Assembly: GCA_030549495.1 (NCBI GenBank)
Contig: JAUIRK010000678.1
Location: 47,178-111,177 of the forward strand
Source of the DNA: Nectonema munidae
Lineage: Eukaryota; Nematomorpha; Nectonematoida; Nectonematidae
DNA: 64,000 bases
Direction: 5' to 3'
Under the pieces are notes generated by a model. It searched no databases. It was given only the letters and a program-made list of their open reading frames with translations, and was not told where the DNA came from. Shown one piece after another: positions 10,429-22,065 of the stretch. Made by a program: the position numbers and the translations under genes. Position 1 is the stretch's first letter; each line of letters begins with the position of its first letter.

Positions 10429-13400
10429 ATGGCGAACTTTTTATCAATAAAGGACTGTGATCATTTTGATGAAATTATTTCTAAATACAATTATAAACTG
10501 ATTATTATTGACTTCTATGCTACCTGGTATAATTAATAAGTTATTTGAATTGTTTTATTTTAGTACGATTATTCTGTTCTAGGTGTGCTCCTTGCAAAAA
10601 TGTGGCTCCTTTATTCGTTAAACTATCACAAATGTATAAAGAACATCTTTTTATGAAAGTTGATGTTGATATTTGTCAAGTATATTTTATATTTTTTACG
10701 GAAATTATTATTTCATTGAAAATTTTGTGTAAATGAACTTTCCTATAAGTAGGCTTAAAAATTAATATTTTTTTTATACAAGATTAAATTTATATTTTAA
10801 ATAAATTTTTCTTAACACTTAGCAAAATTTAATTCACTTTAACTGCCATGTTTTGGTCTAAAATTATATTTCGTAGTTTAGTTGATATAAAATTGTTCGC
10901 ATCCAATAATTCTAGAGAAGATAAACTCAAATAATGGCTTTTATTACGTATTTCATTTTGTGTTTTTATTTACTTACTTTATGTATATATCATGGGGGTA
11001 TTCAATTGATCAGTAGTAAGAGCAACTCTCTTAACTGTGTTGTTAATATTTCATTTTTTAAATAAGAAAAAGTGTAGAAAACTATTACATTATGTTTATT
11101 TTTTTGATAATTTTTAAATTTTAGAACTTCATCATCTAGGAAGATTAGATTATATCTTAAAAAACTTCGGCTTAAAAAGAAAATTTTAATTATTTGAGTA
11201 TATCAGAGACGTAGCATGATGAATAAGATTTTGAGACTCGGATCAAAATTCTTGCCTTTCGTTGCAAAAACCTTGCTAGCTCATGAGGTTGGGTTCCTCC
11301 AATTCAGCTTTAGAAAGTTGTTTTCCTCTGACTCCCTGTCCTGATCTTATTTTACCTTGAAGTTTTGGCGCTTCGCATATAAGCATGAAATTGATGAAAT
11401 TTTGTAAAATAAGATATAGTAGGAAATACGCTTTGTTTGATTTAGTATAATTGCTCCTTGCGAGTTGATTTTGGAGTTAGTTGTCTGTAAACTATTCTTA
11501 CTATGAAAAAAGCAGGGGTAAATAAATAATTAATTTTTTGACATTTTATCTAGTTGCGCTTAAAAATGTTATGTACGCTATGCATTTAAAAATGTGAGGA
11601 TTATGAAGAAATAGCTAATTTTTCATAAATTTATTTTTTATCGAAAAAAATATATCAAAAATTATCTATAAGTTCATTTTTCTAAAATACGAAAAAACTT
11701 TTATAAATAAATTTTTTAATGAAAATAATAATAAAAAATATACTCCATGTTGTTAGATGTTTATATTCCAAAATAATAGGAAATTAAAATTTAATTGGTC
11801 ATGCTTTTGATATGAAGTGTCGCAGAATGATGAAAAACATAATTTTAATAGAAGTATTGAATTGATATCACTTTTAGACAAAATTATCTAGGACGTTGAT
11901 GCTAGTCGAAATTTTGATTAGATCACATTTGAAGAAACGCACGCGCTAATTTAAGTTCCCCTAAAAATATTTATCCTTGAAACAGATAAATAATAAAAGA
12001 AAAATTTGATTTTGCCAACAACAAAAAAAGTACCTGAGATCCAAAACATCATTGTAAATATTGTATGAAATATAAAAAATTTCTGTCTTATAATTGTCAT
12101 CAAAATTTCATCGACAATAAAAACAAGATTAGGTCAAGAGATTTCGGCCACAATAAAAATTAGATTTTTTTTCCAGAGTCAATACAATTTTTTTGGAAAT
12201 ATAAATAATTTAAATTAATAATATACATAAAATATTGAAAATTTTTATTTTTTGAATTAATGCTATGCAACTGACCTCTTCGTATGCCATTTCACTCTTT
12301 AAAATCATATATCCTAATCATTGACTATATAAGCATTAAATAGATAGAATTTTGTAATAAAAAATGATTTTTTTTGTATATTATAAATATTGTTCATAAA
12401 AAATGATTTTTTTTGTATATTATAAATATTGTTCATAAAAAATATATATTTTTTTAATTTTAATATTTGTAAAAAAAGATGATGTATTTTATCTATTTTT
12501 ATAGCATCTAAGGACGGACAGGGTTGATGAGTCGGGAATCCGCGGAGTCAGAGATTTTAGAATGGATTGAAATCGGAGTCGGATTTATAAGTATTAGAAA
12601 ATACATTTTTGTAATTTTTATGCTTTAGGATCTGGCTAAACGCTATTCGATATCGGCGATGCCAACTTTTATCCTGATGTTCAATAAAGAAGTTGTGGGT
12701 AAAGTCAAGGGAGCCAATATTTCTTCAGTAGAGAGCAAAATGAAGGAAGTAAAACTAAAATTCAATCTAGACCAAGATTCCGTTGCTTCTACGGATTCTG
12801 CCGGACCCGGGCTTGAAGGTGGATACGTGAGTTCTTCATTTTTTCCATAACCCCAAGTGGTTTGTCAGCGCTACAATCCTGTTTTTTCATATCTTTAGTT
12901 TGATGTCATCTCTTTGATCAACAAGTGTGAAGTTGAGTGCCTCAATTATTGTGAAGAACACCCTATCAAAAACTGCTTAGTTCCCGGAGACACGCAGTTC
13001 TTATTGTCGGATTGTGATGAACAGGTTTGCTATCTCTGCTAAACAAACTTTGGCCGAATGAAGGAGTCCATATCCATGTTCTATATTGGAAAGGTTGTGC
13101 TATTTTTGTAATGGAAGTGCTACACATCTCTTTGTAGTGTTTTGATAGTTTTAGCCATTTAAATTACACCAGAATCAAACGAATTATTTGGAAGATCTCT
13201 TCAATAATTTTTCAAGATTTACTTCAAATTCTCGGATCTTATTCAATCATCTTCAAACATTCCTTATATTATATCTAAGATACGTGTAAGGTCTGTTAGC
13301 GGGTATATATAATTTATATTAAAAAATTATAACAAATATAGAGAAAAAAATGTAAAAACTGGACACTTTATTAGTGATGTTGCTAACTAGTTTTGGAGTA

Positions 13401-16400
13401 TAAACTTCTTTTTCAAAGCAAATATATATAAATGATACACTTTTTCACCAATAAAGTGTCCAGTTTTTACAATTTTTATTATATTTGTTATATTTTTTTC
13501 ACCTCAATGTCCATATCTATCAGAAATATTGTTTTTATATATTAAAAAAGTTATGATTTTTTTTCTCACTGCACCTAAACCCTTTGTTATGATGGGATTA
13601 TATTTTAAATAAATTTTCTTTATTATACTATTCAAATGAACTGCATAAAATTTTTGATCTAACAATCATTTTGAACCTTTCCCAATGTTATATAAAAAGT
13701 TTTTAAGCTATATAAAGTCTCTGCTTTTGCTATTAGTTAATCATCTGCTATCACTTCAACTCCACGATGCGACTGAAATCCCTCGTCATTCATTCGCCCC
13801 AAGATAAAGGCCCCAAGGATGTCAAGCTCTTCATCAATCAAATGAAGACTCCTGACTTTGATGACGTGGAGCGGATGGAACCTACTCAAGCAATTACGTA
13901 AGCAAGTGTTTTCTCTCTAGCTAACGAACGAACAAAACATATGACATTAATAATTCCTATTTAATTTGATTGGAAGTGAGATTTCTTCTGCACTCCCTTT
14001 TGGAACATTGGACTAAAATGGGTTAAAGCTGTTCTTTTAATTTCTATTTCCTAAGAACAAATTGCATTTTAACTTCGAAATTTTGGAGAAATTGTTATAA
14101 CAGAAAAAAAATTATTTAAGTATCCTTCATATTTTAGTTTCTTAGTTGTTCTCAAATAATTTGTTCTAAAAATTTTAAGGTACCTTTGTTCTACAAAATT
14201 TTTACAGAGGTTTTAATACTCCCATGTTGTGCTAAATCCTTTATTTATTTTCATGTATCTTCAAAAAATAAAACACTTTTTTTTTCTGGTTTCTAAAGTT
14301 CCAGATGAAACAAAAAACAATAGACAAAATACTTTTTCAAAGGGATAAAATTTTCACAAAAATGTACCCAATCATTTTCTTCTTTGCCTACTACCCCTTG
14401 TCCCCAAGTTGGGGGTCGGCGCCAATGATCCCAATCCTCCACTTCCTTCTGTCCTGAGCATGCCATTCTTCCAATCCAATCTGGGCTAGCCTCTTTTTAA
14501 TTCCATCTTTCCATCTTTTGAAAGGTTGTCCTCTTTTCTTTTTTCCCATTATTGGACAATACATTATTCTGCGGACCGCATACTTCTTTTCTTTTCTTTC
14601 AACATGTCCAAACCATCGAAGTCTACTTCGTTCAAACACACTCATAATGCTAACCATAACCATATTCTTTTTTCTAACCTCTTCATTCTTCATGTGATCT
14701 TTCAGTGAGACTCCTATTATTTTCCAAAGCATACTCATTTCGGTTGTTGCAAATCTATTCTCATCTTTCTCCCCTTACTCAGAGACTCTGCTCCATATGT
14801 CATGGCTAATTTTTGTATAAAGTTTTGTCTTTATCTTTATTGAAAATATTTTGTCGTACATGGTTGCTCAAATTTCTTTTCATTTCATCCAGCTAACGTG
14901 TATTCTTGCGTGTACCTCTTTTTCGCAGTTTCCACTTTCTGTAATCAATGACCACATCAAGGTATTTAAAACTACTCACTTGATTCAATTCCTTGCCATG
15001 ACTATCCATGATTTCAGTATTTCTTCTTTACTCCTCCTACATACCATCGTTTCTGTTTTTCCAGAATTCATTTTTAATCCTACTTTTTCCAAAAATGTTT
15101 GCCATAAAAATATTATTTTCTGCAGTTTTTCTTACTCTCCTCAGCCAGAATTCCCCAGTCATAGGCAAAATGTAAGTCCATTAGTTCTTCCACAAGTTAT
15201 TCAGATATGACATCAATGACAATAGCAAGCAAAAGTGGGCGAAAAGCTGAGCCCTGATGCCGACAAACTAAAAACTAACAATTCATAAAATTATATTAAC
15301 CGATTTTATACCATAAAAAGTAGACGGCATAAATTTAATCTTACCTTAATGTCAAACCAGAAGGCGAATATGGCTACATATGGGAGACAATTGAGTTTGT
15401 AGTTGAGTCCATCAGATCGGGATTGATAAATGAAGCACAATGGATAAAGGTTCAAAAATCTTTTGAAAACTCAATTAGGAAAATGCACTTTGGCTTTCTA
15501 CCGTCTGACGGCTTGTATAAGTTATAGTTAACACCCTGATATAAATTATGTGTAAGTGCTATCAAGGTTTCTGAGCTGGAGTTAAAACCTGTCGATTCGG
15601 AGTTATTAATCTAAAGCGTTATTAATGGCCCAAAAATATAAGTTTAAAATTTGAAAGCAGTAAATCACACTAATTCAATTTACTTCTGTAGTGTCAAAAC
15701 TTAAAAGAGGAGTGAGAATTTTACTTCTATGAGAATGTATTTTGTTTTTCATTTTTATTGCTAAATACAGTAATAAATTTGTTTTGTTTCTTGAATACAC
15801 TAAGGCACTTTAAAAATTATTTTTATCTATTAATAGTTCAAGGGCTTATTAATTTATCGACTAGTTTTATAAATGAATTCTATTGTTTTATTTGAGTACT
15901 ACGAAACCTTTCAATAAATAAGCCTCAACTAGCAAAAAGTATGGTCTGTTGAAATTATAAATCTTGTTCTTCACGATATCAATTTTATATTTTGGTTATG
16001 TACCAAGCAGTGGTGTTACAACAAACTTTTTAAAACTTGATAAAAAATTGACAAAGCCGGAGTCAAACCCTGAAGTATTTTTGCTCCGAAACCCTGGTAC
16101 CTATTCATATGTTGTAGATTCAAAAATGTTCATATCATATCTTGACTCATATGATAATGGTTAATTTTAGCAAGCGCCTATCTCTAACCCCACCCCTTAT
16201 ATAAGGCTTATTCACCTCCCCTATGTGACTCACTTTAGAAGTGGCGCTCTAGATAGTTGGTTGTGCTCGCGCTGTCCATTAACTCTTCTCATTTAGACCT
16301 CTCTCCAATTAAAAAAATTAATAACTTTATTTAAAGCAAGTGTTGTTGAGACGTCATGAATAAAAGTTAAAAGATATAATAGGAAAATAAGTAAAACTTT

Positions 16401-19400
16401 TATTCAAACACGTTGAAAACTTTGTTAATTCTCAACGACTTTCATCTTCTTCAGATAAATAAGCAAATCGTTATATTTCAAGTTTATGTAAAAGTATTGT
16501 TCATAAATTTTCCAGAATTTCAACTCAAAAAATGAAAGTCATCAAAAAAGACTTTCATGTTCTTTATTCTAAATCATTAAAAAGGAGTGTATATTTTTGC
16601 ATATGTACATTGAATGAGGCAGAGTTATTTGCAATTTAGTAATATAGTAATCTCTGTTTATAACAAAGTCGGGAATAACGCAACAACTTGCTTGCCTGGT
16701 CAAAATCTCGCGTTTATTATGTTTAAAAACGAAGTCGGCTATAATGAAATTTCGGATATAGCGTACTCATTGACCTAGACCCTTAAGCCACAGTCATTAT
16801 AAATTAACCTGATATAGCATCACATAGCTCCCCAAACCTTTGAGTTTTCTAGCCACTGTAAATTCCACTTGTCATTTTATATTCATTGTTTCCTCCTATA
16901 TCTTGTGAAAAAAATAAATTCAGAACACGATTTCCATTATTTTGTTTTCACCTAGAGATGTATCGGATGTGATTTTTTTTACATCTGCGGAAGTGGATAT
17001 TAACATACTAGCGGATGCGGATATCCAAAATAAATTTTTATTTTGGATGCGGATATAAAATATTTTAAAAAAATTATGTTTTATATTTTTCAGTATCTAA
17101 CTATTTTAATCTCTTTTTTACATTTTTTTACCTTTTATATGATATTTTTGTAAATGCTCTAAAAGGTTTAAAGTAGGATTTTTCCACAAACTGCTTTTAA
17201 TGATCTCTTTCAAATGATTTTTGTTTTTTTAGAATTCCGAAAGAAAATTTAGAGAATAAGGAACCGATTGCATTGAGATTTGTCAAATTTCAAAGAGTCA
17301 ACAATATTTGCGTGAGTGTTTTTTTTTATTTGAGCTTCTTATTACATTCTGTTCAATTTATATGCTCCCTGAATACTATGCCACAATAATAGCACATAGT
17401 ACTTTTATTTCCCTAAAGAAGGAATTTATAGTGGAGAACGATAAATTATAGAAAATATTTCATATATTTTTCAAATTGGTCACTCCTTTCTGATATTATC
17501 CCATTTTTCAGAGATATGTCTGAAATATTCATACTTCTGTGTAATCCCAAGATGCCAGTAAACAGAACTTTCAACTCCTAAATGAACTTGATATTATTTT
17601 GTTGTCTGTTACCAATGTACATTTAAGTTAAAAAAAATTTTTGAATTTTATCTTGAGTTTATTGTAATCTTAATTTTCATCCTCTAATGTGTTTATGGAC
17701 ACGTTTTCAAAGGATATCTACTGATAGGATATCAATCATAGGAAGGCATGAAAGTAATTCTCACATATCACTTCACAAAAACATATATTTTGGCAAATTT
17801 TTAATACAATGATATTATGATACAAATTAAGATTCTTTATAAACTTTATCTCTTGTGTTGGTGTATTGTACTGAATGTTAATTCTTGAACATTTTTTTCT
17901 CAGCTTATCAATCACTAAGTCATGCTCGTTTCAATCAGAAAAAAGTTGTTGAGAGGATGGAAAGAATGTGTAAAGTTAAGCAGATTGCACTGTGAAAAGT
18001 GTAAAAAGGTGAATAAAAATAATGCGTTATCACCCTTTGAGGACCAGACTCTTGAAGATTAATCTCCTGCCTTCTTTTTCAATGGAATTTTATATATTAT
18101 TTAAAGCAGACCCATTCAATTTTTGTCACACTGGTTCTCAAAGCGTTAAAGAGTGTACCGAAACACAAAATAGAAATTTGTCAAAGATAATATCTTGGAA
18201 AGATCAAGAGATGACTCCTGTTACCTCTTTTGTGTGTATTCATCGTAGTAGTCCTTTGAAGTTCCTCAATAGCTTTCCTATAGCTTTTCTTTTCCTCTTG
18301 ATAAAGAAGATCCACCATCTTTTTCAATGAGTAGTTTCAAATGCAGTCTTCCAAAAAAAGATTTGAAGTGCGAATCTTCTTGATGTGAACATCGAAATCT
18401 GTAAAAATCAGTATGGATGAAAGCCGCAGATTCCCACTATTTTACTTGAAGCAGTCTATATAAAAAATAAACTCTTTTATGGGTACAAAATGATTTTGTA
18501 TTTTCTAACCGAATCAAACCAAGTGTTTCCTTGAAGAAATTCAGACGATAGCTCTTTTGATTTGAATTAATTTGAATATCTGAAATGGTCTGCTTGTCGT
18601 CGGTATAAATGGCTTTATACCATCGACGCACATCCTCAAAATTTGGATGGGAGGGGGGCGAACTTTTTTTTTTTATAATTTTCAAAATTTATTATAAAAG
18701 GATAGATTGGAAAAAATAGATTTTAAATATTCTTTCTAAGACTTAGCCTTAAAAAAGAAAAGTAATATAGAAAATCTAATCAGAAGACCAACAAGCCTAA
18801 TAAATACTATAAAAAAGATATCAGAAAATTGAAAATTATTGGGGGGGGGGGGAGTTACTAAAGGCTTTTTCGCCCGCTGGAAATCACATGGGGGGGGGGC
18901 GTCGCCCCGGATGTGGGCCCCTGCTTTATACATCGCTATATCATTCAATAGGTATATGATATCAATATTTTTTTCCGATGTCTATTAATTAGTGTAATTT
19001 TTAAATTACATTTCCTTGTCTTAATTTTAAAAGTAGTTACTTCTTCATATTTCTACCTTTACTCTAACTCTTCAACACAAGAATTTACAAAAATGTGCTA
19101 GTTCGATTTCCATTTCTTGGGACACTGCTATCAAAATAGTTCTTAGAGGGTTAATGTAAAATTAACTTTACATATAATCTGACCGATTTCATTTTCCTTT
19201 TGTTTCAGATATTTGTGGTGAATAATCACGGAGAAGAAGATATAACGCAAATCAATTACCTCTCTTTCATTGGCTGCTCAGATTCCTCTTCCAAGGTGTC
19301 TGATATGTCCACTATGAAGGAAGGTAATTAATGAGAGGGAACGCAGAAGATGATTCCAATACTCCACAATCCATATCAGTACAATCCTAAAGGCTCATGT

Positions 19401-19503
19401 AAGCCTCATGAATAACCGTCGATTCAATTTTTCACTTGTCTACCTCTTTTTTACAGATATCAATGGAAAGTCTTCCAGACATTATTCCTCAAATTTCTTT
19501 TAA
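10429..19503 (+). CDS. TXNL1: thioredoxin-like protein 1 (thioredoxin + PITH domains)
   Basis: Exons: 10429-10526, 10583-10679, 12629-12826, 12899-13024, 13737-13897, 17233-17311, 19209-19323, 19457-19503. All introns are GT...AG and the phases close to 307 codons (306 aa); human TXNL1 is about 289 aa. Residues 1-105 are a thioredoxin fold: DFYATW leads into the redox site W33-C-A-P-C37, with the cis-proline motif SAMPTF near residue 76. From about residue 130 comes the PITH domain (NKCEVECLN, LLSDCDEQ, GPKDVKLFIN, LRFVKFQRVN, ITQINYLSFIG). In its family TXNL1 is a cytosolic oxidoreductase bound to the 26S proteasome through this C-terminal half. The active site is CAPC instead of the usual CGPC. 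The last exon is a choice: reading through the 133-bp final intron instead would stop at 19331 (293 aa). I prefer the spliced form because its end (DINGKSSRH) aligns better with the family's GKKGESH tail. The start ATG is followed by G, a fair initiation context. Confidence 0.9.
10680..12628. other. TXNL1 intron 2
   Basis: A GT...AG intron of 1.95 kb. Apart from the 39-bp duplication and a GTCGGA-like degenerate patch at 12520-12590 (gagtcgg, ggagtcag, cggagtcgg), I see nothing in it. Confidence 0.7.
12357..12436. repeat. two-copy 39-bp tandem duplication
   Basis: A 39-bp unit containing gtatattataaatattgttcat occurs twice without visible change (spacing 39 from gttcat at 12392 to 12431). 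It lies in TXNL1 intron 2. The lack of divergence suggests a recent duplication or slippage. Confidence 0.8.
13321..13508. mobile_element. foldback / MITE with long inverted repeats
   Basis: The two arms are nearly exact reverse complements. The left arm contains ataacaaatata...tgtaaaaactggacac, and the right arm contains caataaagtgtccagttttt...atatttgttata. They surround a loop of about 70 bp with gtataaacttctttttcaaa. A relative lies at 63541-63665. The superfamily is not clear from the ends. It sits in TXNL1 intron 4 (13025-13736). Confidence 0.7.
14391..15270 (-). mobile_element. RTE-like LINE 3' fragment, inactive
   Basis: On the minus strand, near 15150-15265, a decayed RT palm can be read (QGSAFRPLLLAIVIDVISE, then a damaged ADD motif read as FAYD). 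At 14391-14738 a 115-codon open frame carries the C-terminal signature RLRWFGHVERK...GQPFKRWKDGIKKRL...WHAQDRRKWR typical of RTE-like LINE polyproteins. The intervening sequence has frameshifts. It lies within TXNL1 intron 5, antisense to the gene. Confidence 0.8.
16640..16870. repeat. possible pogo/Tigger-like DNA transposon remnant
   Basis: Words such as tctgtttataacaaagtcgg, aacgaagtcggctataatga and tttcggatatagcg resemble the terminal repeats of pogo/Tigger elements (CTCGTTATAACGAA type). I cannot define both ends or a TA duplication, so this is only a likeness. Confidence 0.3.
17312..19208. other. TXNL1 intron 6
   Basis: A 1.9-kb intron. Besides the hAT MITE, the stretch 18000-18600 has unusually long, charged minus-strand frames (see findings). 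I do not call a gene there. Confidence 0.6.
18621..18923. mobile_element. hAT-type MITE with poly-G tracts, 303 bp
   Basis: The flanking 8-bp duplications are exact: ctttatac at 18613-18620 and 18924-18931. The ends are catcgacgcacatcctc and, read in reverse, caggggcccacatccgg. Inside are two G runs near the right end and the word aaggctttttcgcccg, shared with the copy at 59201-59454. It lies in TXNL1 intron 6. The minus-strand frames crossing its ends are artefacts. Confidence 0.8.
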
Positions 19504-19587
19504 AGATTTTTGATTTATGTTTTATATTCTTTTTTCACTCTGTTAAATGAACACTCTCTTGTTAAAAAAAAGCAATTGCATTATATC

Positions 19588-19593
19588 AATAAA
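19588..19593 (+). promoter_or_regulatory. candidate poly(A) signal for TXNL1
   Basis: AATAAA, 84 bases after the preferred TXNL1 stop codon. It is the first such hexamer after the stop. Confidence 0.55.
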
Positions 19594-21579
19594 GATTTAA
19601 AATCTTCTGTTTTGAAATCGCTGATGAAAAAAATAGCTGCAACATCATATTCATTTTTTCCCTTATCAATATTCTTTGCTGCAATAATATCTTCACTATG
19701 AAGTTCGAAAATTATACCCTAGAAATTCATAAAAGAGTGAAAATAATGTTATAAAAATGGTTTTTTATATTCATTTTTTTTGAAAAGATATACGAAGAAA
19801 TGATGCATATAAAATCACAAACGGGCTTAACACAGTTTTTCATTTTATAAAATGAAAATTAAAAGTGTATTCTAGATTAAACCTAGCAAGAAGTATCTTT
19901 TCAACAGCTGCCCCACATTAAATAAATGTTCACCTGATTATTAGAATACAGCATTCAATAAGCGCTGAACCAAAAGCATAGACTAGACTACCTATCTAAT
20001 TTTTTAAAACTACATATAAGATCATATATTTGTAGCAAACTGCTCCTTATCAAAGGTATCCAGGTGAAAATTTGAATGAATAAACCATATTGTTGTTCTG
20101 CCGTGCGTCTACTTTCCGTGTTTGCAATTTTCTGTTGATGAAAGGTATGTAACACCCTCCTCTAACTTAGATTTAAGAAGAGAGGCGTTTTATTGTTGAA
20201 AAATAAATGAAGTAAACGAATATTTTTGTTGCCTTATCCATTTACCTCTTGACACAATCAATAAAATGGTTTCCAAGAAGTTTTTACGCTCTTCCTTTCC
20301 AAAAAAAGAAGAATAAACAAGCTTTAGAAAGATCTCCAAAATGGCGAAAGAATAAACCTTTTATTTACACTCATTAAAAGCAAAACAAAACTCTGAATTT
20401 TTTAAATAAAATATATCATTTGTTAAACTTTTTCAATTTCCATTATTTAGTTTGAAAAATGAAGTTTTTTACTTGATGAGCTCTTAATATCGAAATTACA
20501 GTGATTTTTAATTTTATATAGGAAAGCTTTTAAATGTTATAAAAAAATTCAAACTCTCGGAAATAAGTTTTGCAGAATTTAATTTCGTCAAATTCGATTC
20601 TTTGCCAAAATTTCTTACTTTGTGCAGTTAATTATTTTTTATTCTCAAAGTTCCACATATTTTAAATTTTCAATAAAATGTTTTTTATATTTTACGTTTT
20701 TTAATGTCCAAAAATGATTTCTTTTACTTGTCAATTAGTAAACTAATGAATTATTTTAATACATAACTAATTGTTATTTTTATATAATATCGAAGTTTTC
20801 GTTATAAACGCTGTATATATACGATACTATAAATGATGTAGTAAGGTGTATGTTCAAACTCTGTCACGTATGCTCATATTCCCACTACACACAAACGCTA
20901 AAACAATAGAGAACACAGATGATCAAACAGATGCTTGTTCACAGCGCAGTTGCTAACTCTCACTTAACTATATCCTTTTCATTGGCTAGCTGAAACGTCA
21001 ATCGTCATCATTTACGCCACATTAAATTAGAAGCTTTTTATCCTAGAACCGTACAGGTACCTATGTTTTTGATAATAATGAGCTCGTAAATATCATTGAC
21101 ACGGGCTAATTTCAAACATTGTTTACATTCCCTTAGTTGCCCGCAATGGATGCTTGCACTGTACTTTCATACGTTTTGCTGAGATGAAATTTATGTGGCT
21201 TTCTCTTTGAACGCCTTATTTTTCCTACCGATTAAATAAATATAATTTTGCTCTTATACTACAATTTTCGAATATATAGTTTGAAACATATCGTAGTGTT
21301 GCAAGAACAGTTCTGCTGATGATTACATGAACAAAACGGTGTTTCTGGAATGATAGAACCGGGGAAACTACAACAGTAACAATTGCATTTAGCAGCGTGC
21401 ATGCAGAAATGTAGTATGCAACGGTAGCCCGCAATCGAAATAACTGTCAGATTCAGATCTTGCGGGCCAGAATAAAAAAAACCGCAAGGATTCATAAGAC
21501 GCATATGATCAGAATTTTATCTTAAGCATAATTGAATAAATCATATAAAAAGATTTGGACTACATTTTTATTCTTAATT
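19594..21579. other. intergenic, nothing recognised
   Basis: AT-rich except for a patch of more balanced composition at about 20860-21200. No exons, RNAs or terminal repeats could be supported. Confidence 0.45.
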
Positions 21580-22065
21580 TTATCCCAATTTTCTAGAAAC
21601 GGAATAAATCTCTTCTATTTGGGCATCATAAAATGGAGTAAGATTTGCAGCATAAGAAATTGTGAAAATATCATTATACGATGATTTGCTAGTCTTGTTT
21701 TGTGTTTTGGCTTATAAAATTCATCGCGGAAAGATTTGTTAGTAAAGATATATAGTGCAAAAATAATTTTGACAGAAAATCAATCAATTTCGTTGCAAAA
21801 CACTTTTTATTAATCATAATAGCGCATTTTGGATCAATGATTTTCAGCTGAAATTCTGATGCATCAACTGTGAAGGGAAATGCAAAAATGGAAAGCTCAA
21901 CTTTTAATTCAAAGTTTATTCGGTCGAAAATACTCGATGGGCTCAATGTAGCTGTATTGGGCTTTAACTTGGAGAAAAATACGAAAGGAGAACCGCTTTA
22001 CAAAATCTTTATTTCTATTCCAAGCAGCATGGTGTTCGTATTCATAAAACGGAAAATAGGCTGAA
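21580..22065 (-). pseudogene. remnant of a hAT-like transposase (ZBED/GTF2IRD2-type C-terminus)
   Basis: Minus-strand frames, broken by stops and shifts, resemble the C-terminal part of domesticated-type hAT transposases. FAFPFTVDASEFQLKIIDPKC (near 21790-21880) recalls the 'PF..D....LQLELIDLQCD' motif. Further on, TISYAANLTPFYDAQIEEI (21600-21700) recalls the 'LTDENLHNLLRIA...PDI..L' ending. The order is right, but identity is low and judged by eye. No terminal repeats were found around it. The plus-strand frame at 21870-22064 is its shadow. Confidence 0.45.

Larger units (their letters stand above)
13898..17232. other. TXNL1 intron 5
   Basis: A 3.3-kb intron. It holds the RTE-like LINE (14391-15270), scattered ggagtc-type degenerate repeats (15575-15600, 16035-16065) and a possible pogo/Tigger-like remnant (about 16640-16870). 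Near 16975-17060 is a patch of repeated gcggatatc/gatgcgg words forming a short palindrome. No coding exon was found between the LINE and exon 6. Confidence 0.6.

Noticed and set aside
14526-15210. Plus-strand frames of 60 and 119 codons
   Set aside because: Shadows of the RTE-like LINE that reads on the minus strand.
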